The position numbers and the translations under genes were made by a program. A model generated the notes under the pieces. That model was not told where the DNA came from. It worked only from the letters and a program-made list of their open reading frames with translations, and made no database searches. Positions 1 to 8,262 of a stretch of 64,000 nt of DNA are shown piece after piece. Positions within the stretch are counted from its first letter, which is position 1. Each line of letters starts with the position of its first letter. The stretch lies in the NCBI GenBank assembly GCA_965279295.1, contig CBDIHQ010000010.1, one strand, 5' to 3'. This DNA comes from Aquabacter sp965279295. Lineage in GTDB: Bacteria > Pseudomonadota > Alphaproteobacteria > Rhizobiales > Xanthobacteraceae.

Positions 1-333
1 ATATGCCGCGAACCCATCTTCCCTGTGACCGATGTCGCAGGCTTTCCCGCGCGCCATGACGCGCAATGACATGAATAGGATGGGAATGCGGGCGCAGTGC
101 CGCAAGGGCAGAAGCGGGCGGGAACACAAGCGGACCATCTGCACGATACCGATTCGTGCCACCTCCGTTCCTACTGTGTGCCCAACGATCCGGCGAACTG
201 TCCCGAAGCGGGACACAGGCTCGGGCGCGTAGAACAAAACACGATCCTCAGCTTGATAGCGATTCGCGCTGGGTTCGTTCTGCATGCGATCCCGCCTATT
301 GCACGCGCCGTCCCGATCCGGGACAGGAGGCGA
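1..333. other. non-coding stretch with three short palindromes
   Basis: I see no convincing gene here; the open frames that cross it are shadows. It lies downstream of the SGNH-protein gene, which reads leftward and stops at 334. It holds three perfect inverted repeats. At 141-159, GCACGA and TCGTGC are separated by 7 bases. At 199-215 the sequence is TGTCCCG-AAG-CGGGACA. At 310-324 it is GTCCCG-ATC-CGGGAC. The last two are near copies of each other. They may be operators for a leftward gene beyond position 1, but no partner gene is visible. Confidence 0.5.
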
Positions 334-1515
334 TCACGGGGCGGGAGATGCCGGTGGGACGGGCTGTCCGGGTGGCCATGCATGATCATCGGCGCGGCCG
401 GGCGTTGCTGGAATGGGGGCGCCCTCCACCAAGGCACGGGCCGCCTCCCCCAATGGAAGAGAGGCTGGAACGGCGGTCGCCCCGGCAAGGGCATTTGCCC
501 CGCGCGGGCCGTCGCTGAGCGAGAACGCTGGGCGCGAGCCGTCAGCTGCCGGGCCCGATGAAGGTGTCTCAGGGCTGGGTTCAGCCAGGAGCCGGGTCAC
601 GTCCTTCTGGGCGAAGAAGGCGAGTTTCCGGCCGCCGGCGCGCGTGAAGTGCACGCCATCCGCCTGGCGCAGCCGGCGTCGCTGGCCGTCCACAGCGGCT
701 CCGGACGCCGCGTATTTTCCATCCTCGTCCAGGAAACCGTCCCACACACTGACAAACCCCGCCCCTGCCCGCGCCGCGTGGGTGCGCAAAATGTCGTTGA
801 GCCGCTCATACATGGTGGAGGTGGCGGGGTTCTGCACCGGTGCGGGTCCCACCACGATGAGCCCGCCGACGCGGGTGCGCAGAGCGGCCAGCACGTCATC
901 GATCCGCTTGCCGTAAAGCTCCACCCAACGGTCGGTCATCGGCTCGACGAATTGATCGCCGTCCTTGATTGGCCGCAGGTCATTGGAGCCAAGCGCGACG
1001 ATGGTGGCGTTGGGCTTGGCGGCGGCGATAGCCTCCGGCAACCGAGCCAGGATTTCCGGGCCGCCGTGCTGCTCGGGGGGCAGAAACCCCTCGTCATCCT
1101 CACTGCGGTCGATAATGGCGGGATTGGAGCGGTCTCCCACGTAAAGATCGGCCAGGCCCTGCGCGAGTTGCCCCGCCAGTTGGTCGCCCAGCACCAGCAC
1201 GAACTTCGTCGGCGGCTGCTTCTTGCCCTGAACGGCATCGGCCGCGGAATCGAACACCGCCCCTTCCGGCTCCGGGGGCGGGCGCTTGGGCGCGGGCGGC
1301 TGGACCGGCGCCTGCTGCTGCGGGAATATGTGCCACCCGCCGAACAGGTTGAATCCGCCGCCCTGCGGCACGTTCGCCGGCGGACGGGGAACGTTTCCCG
1401 GCGGCCGCAGAATGTCCTGAGCCACAGCGCCGCCCGGCCCGAGCGCGCACAAAAGCGCGGCGAGCATCACGAAACCGGTGCGTGGGCGATGGCTGGGAAC
1501 GCGCGTCATCCGCAA
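334..1515 (-). CDS. secreted SGNH/GDSL-fold (DUF459-type) protein lacking the usual serine
   Basis: The 393-residue product begins with a signal-peptide-like segment (hydrophobic residues about 15-32, ending AVAQ). A proline-rich linker follows (about 36-84), then an SGNH-hydrolase-like domain (about 103-312). Block III is visible as GSND at 176-179, and the last block as DGVH at 286-289, which would give the catalytic Asp and His. Block I reads GDQ at 110-112 where active esterases have GDS, so the nucleophilic serine appears to be absent. The family is known for periplasmic or cell-envelope ester hydrolysis. Here I infer an exported protein that may be inactive or use different chemistry. 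It lies 66 bases downstream of the ATP synthase b gene on the same strand, so it could be read with that operon. Confidence 0.7.
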   Translation of the reverse strand: MRMTRVPSHRPRTGFVMLAALLCALGPGGAVAQDILRPPGNVPRPPANVPQGGGFNLFGGWHIFPQQQAPVQPPAPKRPPPEPEGAVFDSAADAVQGKKQPPTKFVLVLGDQLAGQLAQGLADLYVGDRSNPAIIDRSEDDEGFLPPEQHGGPEILARLPEAIAAAKPNATIVALGSNDLRPIKDGDQFVEPMTDRWVELYGKRIDDVLAALRTRVGGLIVVGPAPVQNPATSTMYERLNDILRTHAARAGAGFVSVWDGFLDEDGKYAASGAAVDGQRRRLRQADGVHFTRAGGRKLAFFAQKDVTRLLAEPSPETPSSGPAADGSRPAFSLSDGPRGANALAGATAVPASLPLGEAARALVEGAPIPATPGRADDHAWPPGQPVPPASPAP

Positions 1516-1581
1516 GACATGACGCAGCTCTCGGGCCGTTTCAAGATGGCCCGGAAAATGATCATACCGCGCGTGGCGGTC

Positions 1582-2076
1582 TCAGTTGAGCTTGATGGTC
1601 ACGTCGGAGATTGCCGCGCTCATCAGACGCTCCGCAGTGCCAGCCTCGTTGGCGACATTCGCGAGCAGCCCCTCGGCGGCCTTCACTGCGGCATCCGCCG
1701 CGAAGGCGCGGACATCGGCCAGGGCCTGGGTTTCGGCCTGCGCGATCTTGTCTTCCGCCATCTGGGTGCGGCGGGCGATGAAGTCTTCAAGCTTGGCGCG
1801 GGTTTCGGCGGCAAGGCGCTCGGCCTCGGCGCGGGCAGCGGTCACGATGGATTCCGCTTCAGTCTCGGCCTCGCGCTGCTTGCGCTTGTATTCCGCAACA
1901 AGCTTCTGGGCTTCTTCCTTCAGGCGGCGGGCCTCGTCCAGCTCGGCAGCAATGCGCGCACCGCGTGCATCAAGCGCCGAAGTCAGGGTCCGGTGGACGC
2001 CGTAATAAAGCAGGATGCCGACAAACAGGAAAAAGGCGATGGCGACCCAGAGTTCGGCCAATTCCATTTCATTCAT
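1582..2076 (-). CDS. atpF: ATP synthase F0 subunit b
   Basis: The 164-residue protein has one N-terminal membrane helix (about residues 8-26) followed by a long charged helix rich in Glu, Arg, Ala and Lys. This is the peripheral-stalk shape of subunit b, which dimerises with b' and links F0 to the F1 head in the inner membrane. It is the last gene of an atpI-atpB-atpE-b'-b operon, the usual F0 order in alphaproteobacteria, where the F1 genes sit elsewhere. A GAGGA ribosome-binding site lies about 6 bases before the ATG at 2076. The gap to the b' gene is about 60 bases. Confidence 0.95.
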   Translation of the reverse strand: MNEMELAELWVAIAFFLFVGILLYYGVHRTLTSALDARGARIAAELDEARRLKEEAQKLVAEYKRKQREAETEAESIVTAARAEAERLAAETRAKLEDFIARRTQMAEDKIAQAETQALADVRAFAADAAVKAAEGLLANVANEAGTAERLMSAAISDVTIKLN

Positions 2077-2136
2077 GGCGGATCCTCGATCACCCGTCTC
2101 GTTCGACCCCGCGCGGCGCGCGGGCGCTGTTTATCG

Positions 2137-2751
2137 TCAGGCCGCAGACTTGCTGGCGAGGGCGGCATCCACCGCGCTCTCCACTTCGCGCTGCTCAAGA
2201 GTGACGCCGACCAGCGCCGTCACGATCGACTTGGCCGTGTCCACGGCAATACCGCGAACATGGGAAAGTGCCTCTGTCTTGGTGGCACCGATGCGCACTT
2301 CGGCCTCTTCCAGCTTGGTGGCGAGGGTCGCCTCCAGGCTTTCGCGGTTGGCTTCGCTTTCGGCATTGAGCCGATTGCGGGCTTCCCCTGCGATGGAATT
2401 CGCCTTGTTGCGGGCCTCGACCAACGCCTTTTCATAGGCCGCCAGCGCGGCCTCGCTCTCGGCGCGGCGCTGGCTGGCTTCCGCCAGATCGCGGGCAATG
2501 CGGTCGTGACGTTCTTCTAGAATGCGGCCGATGCGCGGAAGCGTCACCCGGCTCATCAGGAAATAAAGCGCCCCGAAACTCACCGCCAGCCACATCAGCT
2601 GCGAGAACCAGGTGGTCGGATTGAACGGCGGGAATCCCCCGCCGCCGCCATGACCGCCTTCGGCTTCAGCGCCAGCCGCCAGGGCCGCCCCTCCGAGGAG
2701 GACGCAGCCCGTCAGCGCGACGGACAGGTTCAGCTTCCAATGCTTGGTCAT
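2137..2751 (-). CDS. atpF2: ATP synthase F0 subunit b' (second b-type subunit)
   Basis: This 204-residue protein has the b' pattern of one membrane helix (about 50-68) and a long coiled stalk (about 75-200). It would pair with subunit b in the stator. The open frame continues to 3117, but the homologous part starts near MTKHWK at 2751. MSGTRT at 2769 is an alternative start. The N-terminus is unusual: a basic, hydrophobic stretch (about 4-28) resembles a cleavable signal peptide, and a glycine-rich linker (about 31-39) precedes the conserved PFNPTTW region. The gene lies between atpE and atpF. The start is moderately certain, the family very certain. Confidence 0.9.
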   Translation of the reverse strand: MTKHWKLNLSVALTGCVLLGGAALAAGAEAEGGHGGGGGFPPFNPTTWFSQLMWLAVSFGALYFLMSRVTLPRIGRILEERHDRIARDLAEASQRRAESEAALAAYEKALVEARNKANSIAGEARNRLNAESEANRESLEATLATKLEEAEVRIGATKTEALSHVRGIAVDTAKSIVTALVGVTLEQREVESAVDAALASKSAA

Positions 2752-2819
2752 AGTGCGCGTCCCGCTCATTCGAACGTCATTCCCGATAGGGCTCCTGCAA
2801 ATGCCGGCGCCCGTTTGGT

Positions 2820-3047
2820 TCACGCCACGAACAGCAGAACCAGGGCGACGACGAGCGCGAAGATGCCGAGGCCTTCCGCGAGCGCCGCGCCGATGAAGGC
2901 GCGAGCAAACTGGCCGTCGGCAGCCGACGGGTTGCGCAGAGCGCCAGCGAGGAAGTTGCCGAAGATGTTGCCCACGCCGATGGCGGCCAGGCCCATGCCA
3001 AGGCACGCGAGACCAGCGCCGAGGAACTTTGCAGCATTCGCGTCCAT
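2820..3047 (-). CDS. atpE: ATP synthase F0 subunit c
   Basis: The 75-residue protein is a hairpin of two membrane helices, the normal size for the proton-carrying c-ring subunit. The polar loop reads ALRNPSA at about 36-42. The ion-binding carboxylate in helix 2 is Glu58, in FIGAALAEGL. A strong AAGGAGC ribosome-binding site precedes the ATG at 3047, as expected for the subunit needed in the highest copy number. It lies between atpB and b' on the same strand. Confidence 0.97.
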   Translation of the reverse strand: MDANAAKFLGAGLACLGMGLAAIGVGNIFGNFLAGALRNPSAADGQFARAFIGAALAEGLGIFALVVALVLLFVA

Positions 3048-3094
3048 TGTTCTGCTCCTTGAGAAACGCGTTTAAGGGGTCGAGGGTGTCGGGC

Positions 3095-3847
3095 TCAGTG
3101 TCCCGGGTGCACCGCATCGTTGAGATAGATCGAGGTCAGCACCGCGAACACATAGGCCTGCAGCACCGCGACCAGGAGTTCCAGCGCGGTCAGTGCCACG
3201 ATCATGAAGAACGGAAGCACCGCGCCGAACATGCCGGCGACGCCCGCCGATGCCAGACCCACCACGAAGAAGGCGAACACCTTCAGCGCGATATGACCGG
3301 CCAGCATATTCGCGAACAAGCGCAGCGACAGGCTGATCGGACGGGAGAGGAACGACACGACCTCAATCAGCACCACGAAGGGCAGAAGGAAGGACGGAAC
3401 GCCCGACGGCACGAAGAGATGAAGGAAGTGGGTGCCGTGCTTGTAGAAGCCATAGACAATCACCGTGCCGATCACCAGCAGCGCCAGGGCGGCGGTGACA
3501 ACGATGTGGGCGGTGATCGTAAAGGTGTAAGGCACCAGGCCGATCACGTTCGCGACGAACACGAACATAAACAGCGAGAACACCAGCGGAAAGAAGATCA
3601 TGCCTTCGGTGCCGGCGGAGTCGCGCACCATCTTGGCAATGAATTCGTAGGACATCTCCGCCACCGACTGCATGCGTCCCGGCACCAAAGTGCGGCCGCG
3701 CGTGGCGTAGGTCAGGAAGAAAAAGATCGCGGCGACGATGCCGATCATGAACGCCGAAGCGTTGGTGAACGAAAACGACACCCCGCTGATGTGCAACAGC
3801 TCGACATAGCGTTGCACTTCGAACTGGTGGATCGGATCAATGGTCAT
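3095..3847 (-). CDS. atpB: ATP synthase F0 subunit a
   Basis: The 250-residue polytopic membrane protein contains the diagnostic LSLRLFANMLAGH motif in the fourth-fifth helix region. Its arginine faces the c-ring glutamate during proton translocation. The N-terminus (IDPIHQFEV) and overall length are typical of alphaproteobacterial subunit a. The gene sits between atpI and atpE, with a gap of about 48 bases to atpE and about 120 to atpI, in one transcription unit. Confidence 0.96.
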   Translation of the reverse strand: MTIDPIHQFEVQRYVELLHISGVSFSFTNASAFMIGIVAAIFFFLTYATRGRTLVPGRMQSVAEMSYEFIAKMVRDSAGTEGMIFFPLVFSLFMFVFVANVIGLVPYTFTITAHIVVTAALALLVIGTVIVYGFYKHGTHFLHLFVPSGVPSFLLPFVVLIEVVSFLSRPISLSLRLFANMLAGHIALKVFAFFVVGLASAGVAGMFGAVLPFFMIVALTALELLVAVLQAYVFAVLTSIYLNDAVHPGH

Positions 3848-3969
3848 CCGACGCGCGCCCCTGTGTCGTGCGGCACTTGCCGCGCCTCGTCATGAAAACT
3901 AAGGCCTCCCCACACCGAACGCGGCGCGGGGAAACCCCAAACGGGCGGACCCTCAACTCGCGAGGCCCC

Positions 3970-4353
3970 TTATTTCTTTTCAACCTTGCGTCCGGTTTCG
4001 CCGGCGGCGCGCATCATATTGACGACGCCCGCCCCGAAACCAACGAGGGTGAACACCAAAATTCCCCAGGGCGCCAAGCCGAACATCTGATCGATGCCCC
4101 AGCCGACGGCCGCCCCGACGAGTACCCCGGCCACGAACTCGGACCCAAGCCGGAGGGCGAGGGCCATACTCGAAGAGGTGGACGCATTATCACGCCCTCC
4201 CTTCGGCTGCGATTGGTCTCTCGGCTGCGCCTTGTCAAGCGCGGCATTGAGACGCTGAAGCCGATCGGCGAGCGCAGGATCGCTAGCCTCCGGGCCTTGT
4301 TCCAGCGGGATTTCGCCCGCATCCCGATGGTCCGATTCCGAACGTTTCGGCAT
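3970..4353 (-). CDS. atpI: ATP synthase accessory protein AtpI
   Basis: The 127-residue product has a charged N-terminal half (to about residue 62) and two C-terminal membrane helices (about 66-88 and 94-115). The GWGIDQMFG segment between them is characteristic. AtpI proteins assist c-ring assembly or Mg uptake during ATP synthase biogenesis. The frame is open to 4431, but I start it at MPKRSE (4353). GGAG sits 8 bases upstream of that ATG, and a near-consensus promoter (4416-4444) would lie inside any longer version. It is the first gene of the F0 operon. Confidence 0.9.
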   Translation of the reverse strand: MPKRSESDHRDAGEIPLEQGPEASDPALADRLQRLNAALDKAQPRDQSQPKGGRDNASTSSSMALALRLGSEFVAGVLVGAAVGWGIDQMFGLAPWGILVFTLVGFGAGVVNMMRAAGETGRKVEKK

Positions 4354-4415
4354 GGCACGAACTCCGGTTTCGGTGGAGGGAAACGAGACGAGCACGGCCT
4401 CCGAAACCGCGCGGC

Positions 4416-4444
4416 ACCATAGTTGCGGCAAAATTGAGTGTCAA
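4416..4444 (-). promoter_or_regulatory. sigma-70-type promoter of the F0 ATP synthase operon
   Basis: Read on the minus strand, a perfect -35 TTGACA (4444-4439) is followed after exactly 17 bases by TATGGT (4421-4416), which matches TATAAT at four of six positions. Transcription would start near 4408, about 55 bases before the atpI start at 4353. This is the cleanest vegetative promoter in the window, and it rules out the longer atpI start at 4431. Confidence 0.75.
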
Positions 4445-4515
4445 GGACACGTCCGCCGCAGATAACTTATTGATTTAACTGAAAAATTCGTTCGTGTGCG
4501 GCGCGGCGCGGCGTA

Positions 4516-7500
4516 TCAGCTCACCTCGCGTAACCGCTCGGCACTCTGAAGATCCACCGAGACCAGCCGCGAGACCCCCCGCTCCGCCATCGTAACACCG
4601 AACAATCGGTTCATTCGCGCCATGGTGATGGGATTGTGCGTGATGGTCAGGAAACGCGTATCGGTCAGGCGCGTCATTTCGTCCAGCATGGTGCAGAAGC
4701 GCTCCACGTTGGCATCGTCCAGCGGCGCGTCCACTTCATCCAGCACGCAAATCGGCGCCGGATTGGTGAGAAACACCGCGAAGATCAGCGCCATTGCGGT
4801 GAGTGCCTGCTCGCCGCCGGAGAGCAGGGAGAGGGTCTGGGGCTTCTTGCCGGGCGGTTTGGCGATGATGTCCAGCCCTGCCTCCAGCGGATCGTCCGCA
4901 TCCGTGAGAATGAGTTGCGCCTCGCCACCCCCGAACAGCGTGTCGAACAGCTTGCGGAAATGGGCGTCCACGACCACGAACGAGGCCTGAAGGCGTTCGC
5001 GTGCCTCGCGGTTGAGGCTCTGGATGCCCGCCCGCAGCCGCTTGATGGCTTCGGTGAGGTCATCCCGCTCGTTGGTGAGTGTCCCGTATTGGGCTTCCGC
5101 CTCCTGAAGCTCCAGATCGGCCCGCAAATTCACCGCCCCGAGCCGCTCACGCTCGCGCCGCGCGCGGTCGAGCGAAGCCTCGATGTCGCCCAGCGGCGGC
5201 ACGGGAGCGTCGGGCTGTAGCCCTGCGGCCTCCCTGGCGCTCTCCGGAGAGCCGCCGAAAGCCTCCGCGATCTCGCGAGCCGCGTCGTCCCGGCGCTGGC
5301 GGGCGCCTTCTACTCGCGCCTCTGTGCGGGCGCTCTCCTCACGGGCAGCGGCCATAGCCTCGAGCGTATCGCGCGATGCGCGGTCGGTCGCCGCCAGCAC
5401 CGATTCGCCTTCCACGAGCCTATCTGCTGTGGCCCGGCGGGCGGCTTCGGCGGTTTCCAACTCGGAAAGCAGTGAGCGTCTCTTCAGGATCAGTTCGGCG
5501 GGCGCCTCCTCGGTGGCAGCCAGTTCGTCAGCCGCCTCCGCGCGCCGCGCTTCAAGCGCGGCGATGCGCGCAGCCGCGCCGCCCGCCCGCTCGCGCCAGG
5601 ACCGTTCCTCTCCAGCGATCGCCTCAAGCCGCTTCGCCCGCGCCGCGCGTTCGCGCTCATGGCCCGCGGCGGCGGCCCGGGCTTCCGCGAGTGTCGCGCG
5701 CGCCTGGGCGGCCTCCCCTCTGGCGGTGGCCAGATCAGCATCGATCAGCGCCGGCGCTTCCAGAGCCGCGAGCCCGGCTTCCGCTTCGGCCACCCTGTCC
5801 TCGCCTTCCTCGCGGCTGGCGGCGATGCGCACGCGCGCCTCCTCCAGCGCGGAGAGGCGGGCGGCGTGCTGACTGGCCTTGCGCTCGGCGGCGGCCTCGG
5901 CTTCGCGCGCCTGCTCGGCGACGCGCTGGGCGGTCCGTCGCGCCTCGCGGGTCTGCACCTCCTGCGCCGCAGCCGCCTTCAGGCGGGAATCCAGCGTGGC
6001 GGCATCGGCGCGGATCGTGTTCAAGACGCGGCGCGCCTCCTCAACCTCGGCATTGAGGTCGGCAAGGCGATTGCGTTCCGCGAGGCGGCGGGCGGCCGGG
6101 GTGGGGGCGTCAGCCGCGGCGACGAGCCCGTCCCACCGCCACATATCGCCTTCACGGGACACCAGCCGCTGCCCCGGTTTCAGCAGGGCCTGGAGCCGGG
6201 ATCCCTCGCCTCTGGGGACAATGCCCACCTGGGCAAGGCGGCGGCCGAGCGCGGGCGCGCCATCCACGAAGTCGGCGAGCGAAGCGGCTCCCTCGGGCAG
6301 CGCGGGATCGGTGGAGACCAACGCGGCGCCGGCCCATCGGGCGGTCGCCCGGTCATCCACCGGCAGATCCAGATCATCGCCCAGCGCAGCACCCAGCGCG
6401 GTCTCGAAGCCCTTGGAAACGCGCAGCAGGTCGACAACAGGTGGAAACCGCCTATCGGCGGACTGAAGCAGCTTTTCCAAAGTGCGCGCCTCGGCGTCGA
6501 GGCGCCCAAAGGCGCGCTCGGCCTCGCCGAGGCGGGGTCGCAGTGCCTCCACCGTTTGGCGGGCATCCGCATGGGCGGCTTCGGCGGTGCCAGCGACCTC
6601 TTCGGCGACCTCAAGCCGCTCACGGGCAATATCAGCCGCTTCGCGCCGGCGCTCCAGATCGGCTGTGCCGGCTTCCTGGGCCAGCCGCGCGGCTTCCGCC
6701 TCCACCGAGGCGCGCTCGGCGGCATTGCGCATGAGCCGCGCACGCGCATCGCGCACTTGCGCTTCGAGGGCGGAGCGCCGGGCACCAACATCGGCATAGG
6801 CGCGCGTGCGCTCCTCCAGCGCTTGTTCGGCGAACACCACCCGCCGCTCCGCATCCGCGACCGCAAGCATGGTATCCGTGGCGGCGGCGACCGCCTGTTC
6901 CTGCTCGGCGCGCAAGCCGTCCGCCTCATCCTCCAGCCGGTCCAGCACGCCTGAAGCATCGGCGGAAAGCGCGTCCTCACGAGCCATATCCTGAACCAGT
7001 TGCACCATGCGGCGCTCAAGTTCCTGTCGCCGGGCGGCAAGGCGGCTTTCCTCCCGGTCCAGTTCGGTGCGGGCCAAGGTGAGGCGCTGTAACCGGGCCG
7101 CCGCCTCGGCCTCGGCCTGGCGTAGGCCGGGCAAGTGATGCGCGGCTATCGCCTGAAGGCGGGCCGCCTCGGCCTGGGCGCGGGTTCGCTCGGCCACTTC
7201 GCGGGTGCCGGCCTCCACCGCGCGCTCGGCATCGGCAAGCTGGGTGGCGGTCTCGCGCCAGCGCAGCCACAGCAGCGAGGCTTCATATCTGCGCACGTCG
7301 TCGGAAATGGCCCGGTAGCGCACCGCTTGGCGCGACTGGCGCCGCAGCCCCTCGATCTGTGCGGCGATCTGCACCACCACGTCTTCCAGGCGCAGCAGGT
7401 TAGCCTCGGCCGCCTTCAGGCGCAGTTCCGCCTCATGGCGTCGGGCATGCAGGCCGGCGACGCCCGCCGCCTCCTCCAGAATGCGTCGACGCGCCGCCGG

Positions 7501-7968
7501 CTTCGCGCCGACGATCTCGCCGATCTGACCTTGCCGCACCAGGGCAGGCGAGCGAGCGCCGGTAGAAGCATCGGCAAACAGAAGGTGCACGTCTCGGGCG
7601 CGCACCTCACGGCCGTTGATCCGGTAGTGGGAGCCTGCGCCCCGATCGATGCGGCGGACCACCTCCAGCGCGTCGCTATCATTGAAGGCGGCGGGAGCGG
7701 TGCGGTCGCTATTGTCGAGATGCAGCATCACCTCGGCGGCATTGCGCGCCGGACGGGTGGTGGTGCCGGCAAAGATGACGTCGTCCATGTCCTGGGCGCG
7801 GAACGCCTTGTGGGAGCTTTCCCCCATGGCCCAGCGCATGGCTTCCACCAGATTGGACTTGCCGCAGCCGTTCGGCCCCACGACGCCGGTGAGGCCGGGC
7901 TCGATCAGAATCTCTGTCGGCTCCACAAAGGTCTTGAAACCCAGGAGCCGGAGGCGGGTGAACTTCAT
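4516..7968 (-). CDS. smc: chromosome segregation protein SMC
   Basis: The 1150-residue ATPase has the complete SMC architecture. An N-terminal Walker A GPNGCGKSN lies near residue 32. It is followed by a long Ala/Arg/Glu-rich coiled coil, a hinge near the middle (around residues 490-620), and a second coiled coil. The C-terminal half-ATPase has the signature LSLLSGGEQALTAMAL and Walker B CVLDEVDAPLDD. The protein would dimerise and, with ScpAB, compact and resolve chromosomes. The frame stays open to 8211, but MKFTRLRLLGFKTF is the conserved SMC N-terminus, so I start at 7968. It is divergent from the thioredoxin gene. The 294-base gap between them contains nothing I recognise. Confidence 0.96.
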   Translation of the reverse strand: MKFTRLRLLGFKTFVEPTEILIEPGLTGVVGPNGCGKSNLVEAMRWAMGESSHKAFRAQDMDDVIFAGTTTRPARNAAEVMLHLDNSDRTAPAAFNDSDALEVVRRIDRGAGSHYRINGREVRARDVHLLFADASTGARSPALVRQGQIGEIVGAKPAARRRILEEAAGVAGLHARRHEAELRLKAAEANLLRLEDVVVQIAAQIEGLRRQSRQAVRYRAISDDVRRYEASLLWLRWRETATQLADAERAVEAGTREVAERTRAQAEAARLQAIAAHHLPGLRQAEAEAAARLQRLTLARTELDREESRLAARRQELERRMVQLVQDMAREDALSADASGVLDRLEDEADGLRAEQEQAVAAATDTMLAVADAERRVVFAEQALEERTRAYADVGARRSALEAQVRDARARLMRNAAERASVEAEAARLAQEAGTADLERRREAADIARERLEVAEEVAGTAEAAHADARQTVEALRPRLGEAERAFGRLDAEARTLEKLLQSADRRFPPVVDLLRVSKGFETALGAALGDDLDLPVDDRATARWAGAALVSTDPALPEGAASLADFVDGAPALGRRLAQVGIVPRGEGSRLQALLKPGQRLVSREGDMWRWDGLVAAADAPTPAARRLAERNRLADLNAEVEEARRVLNTIRADAATLDSRLKAAAAQEVQTREARRTAQRVAEQAREAEAAAERKASQHAARLSALEEARVRIAASREEGEDRVAEAEAGLAALEAPALIDADLATARGEAAQARATLAEARAAAAGHERERAARAKRLEAIAGEERSWRERAGGAAARIAALEARRAEAADELAATEEAPAELILKRRSLLSELETAEAARRATADRLVEGESVLAATDRASRDTLEAMAAAREESARTEARVEGARQRRDDAAREIAEAFGGSPESAREAAGLQPDAPVPPLGDIEASLDRARRERERLGAVNLRADLELQEAEAQYGTLTNERDDLTEAIKRLRAGIQSLNREARERLQASFVVVDAHFRKLFDTLFGGGEAQLILTDADDPLEAGLDIIAKPPGKKPQTLSLLSGGEQALTAMALIFAVFLTNPAPICVLDEVDAPLDDANVERFCTMLDEMTRLTDTRFLTITHNPITMARMNRLFGVTMAERGVSRLVSVDLQSAERLREVS

Positions 7969-8262
7969 TGCGAGGCGGTGTGCCAGCCTTTGCCGGTTGC
8001 GGTCAAATGCAGCGTGAGGGCGCAGAGGGGCCGGAGCAAGGCCAAGGGTTGCGCGGTCCACAGCCTGCGCCCCGAAATCCCCGGCTTGCGGAGCGTTTGG
8101 ACGAACCACCAGCGCATTCAGCGGCAAACCCGCATCATCCCCGCCTTCCCTCCGAGCCTCCGGCGCTCTAGAAGCGTTCCCGGCAATTGCGCTTGCCTGA
8201 GCGCGCACCATCTATGGGGCAACGCGGGCACGCGCTTTTCCGAGCTTCAAGGACGAGGACAT

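Noticed and set aside
649..2520. 623-codon open frame on the plus strand across the SGNH and atpF genes
   Set aside because: It is antisense to well-supported genes, rich in His, Arg and Gly, and matches no family; high GC creates such frames.
5659..6954. 431-codon open frame antisense to smc
   Set aside because: The SMC coiled coil on the other strand explains the sequence; the antisense product has no domain pattern.
7969..8211. N-terminal extension of the SMC frame
   Set aside because: SMC proteins begin at MKFTRLRLLGFKTF; the extension is not conserved in character.
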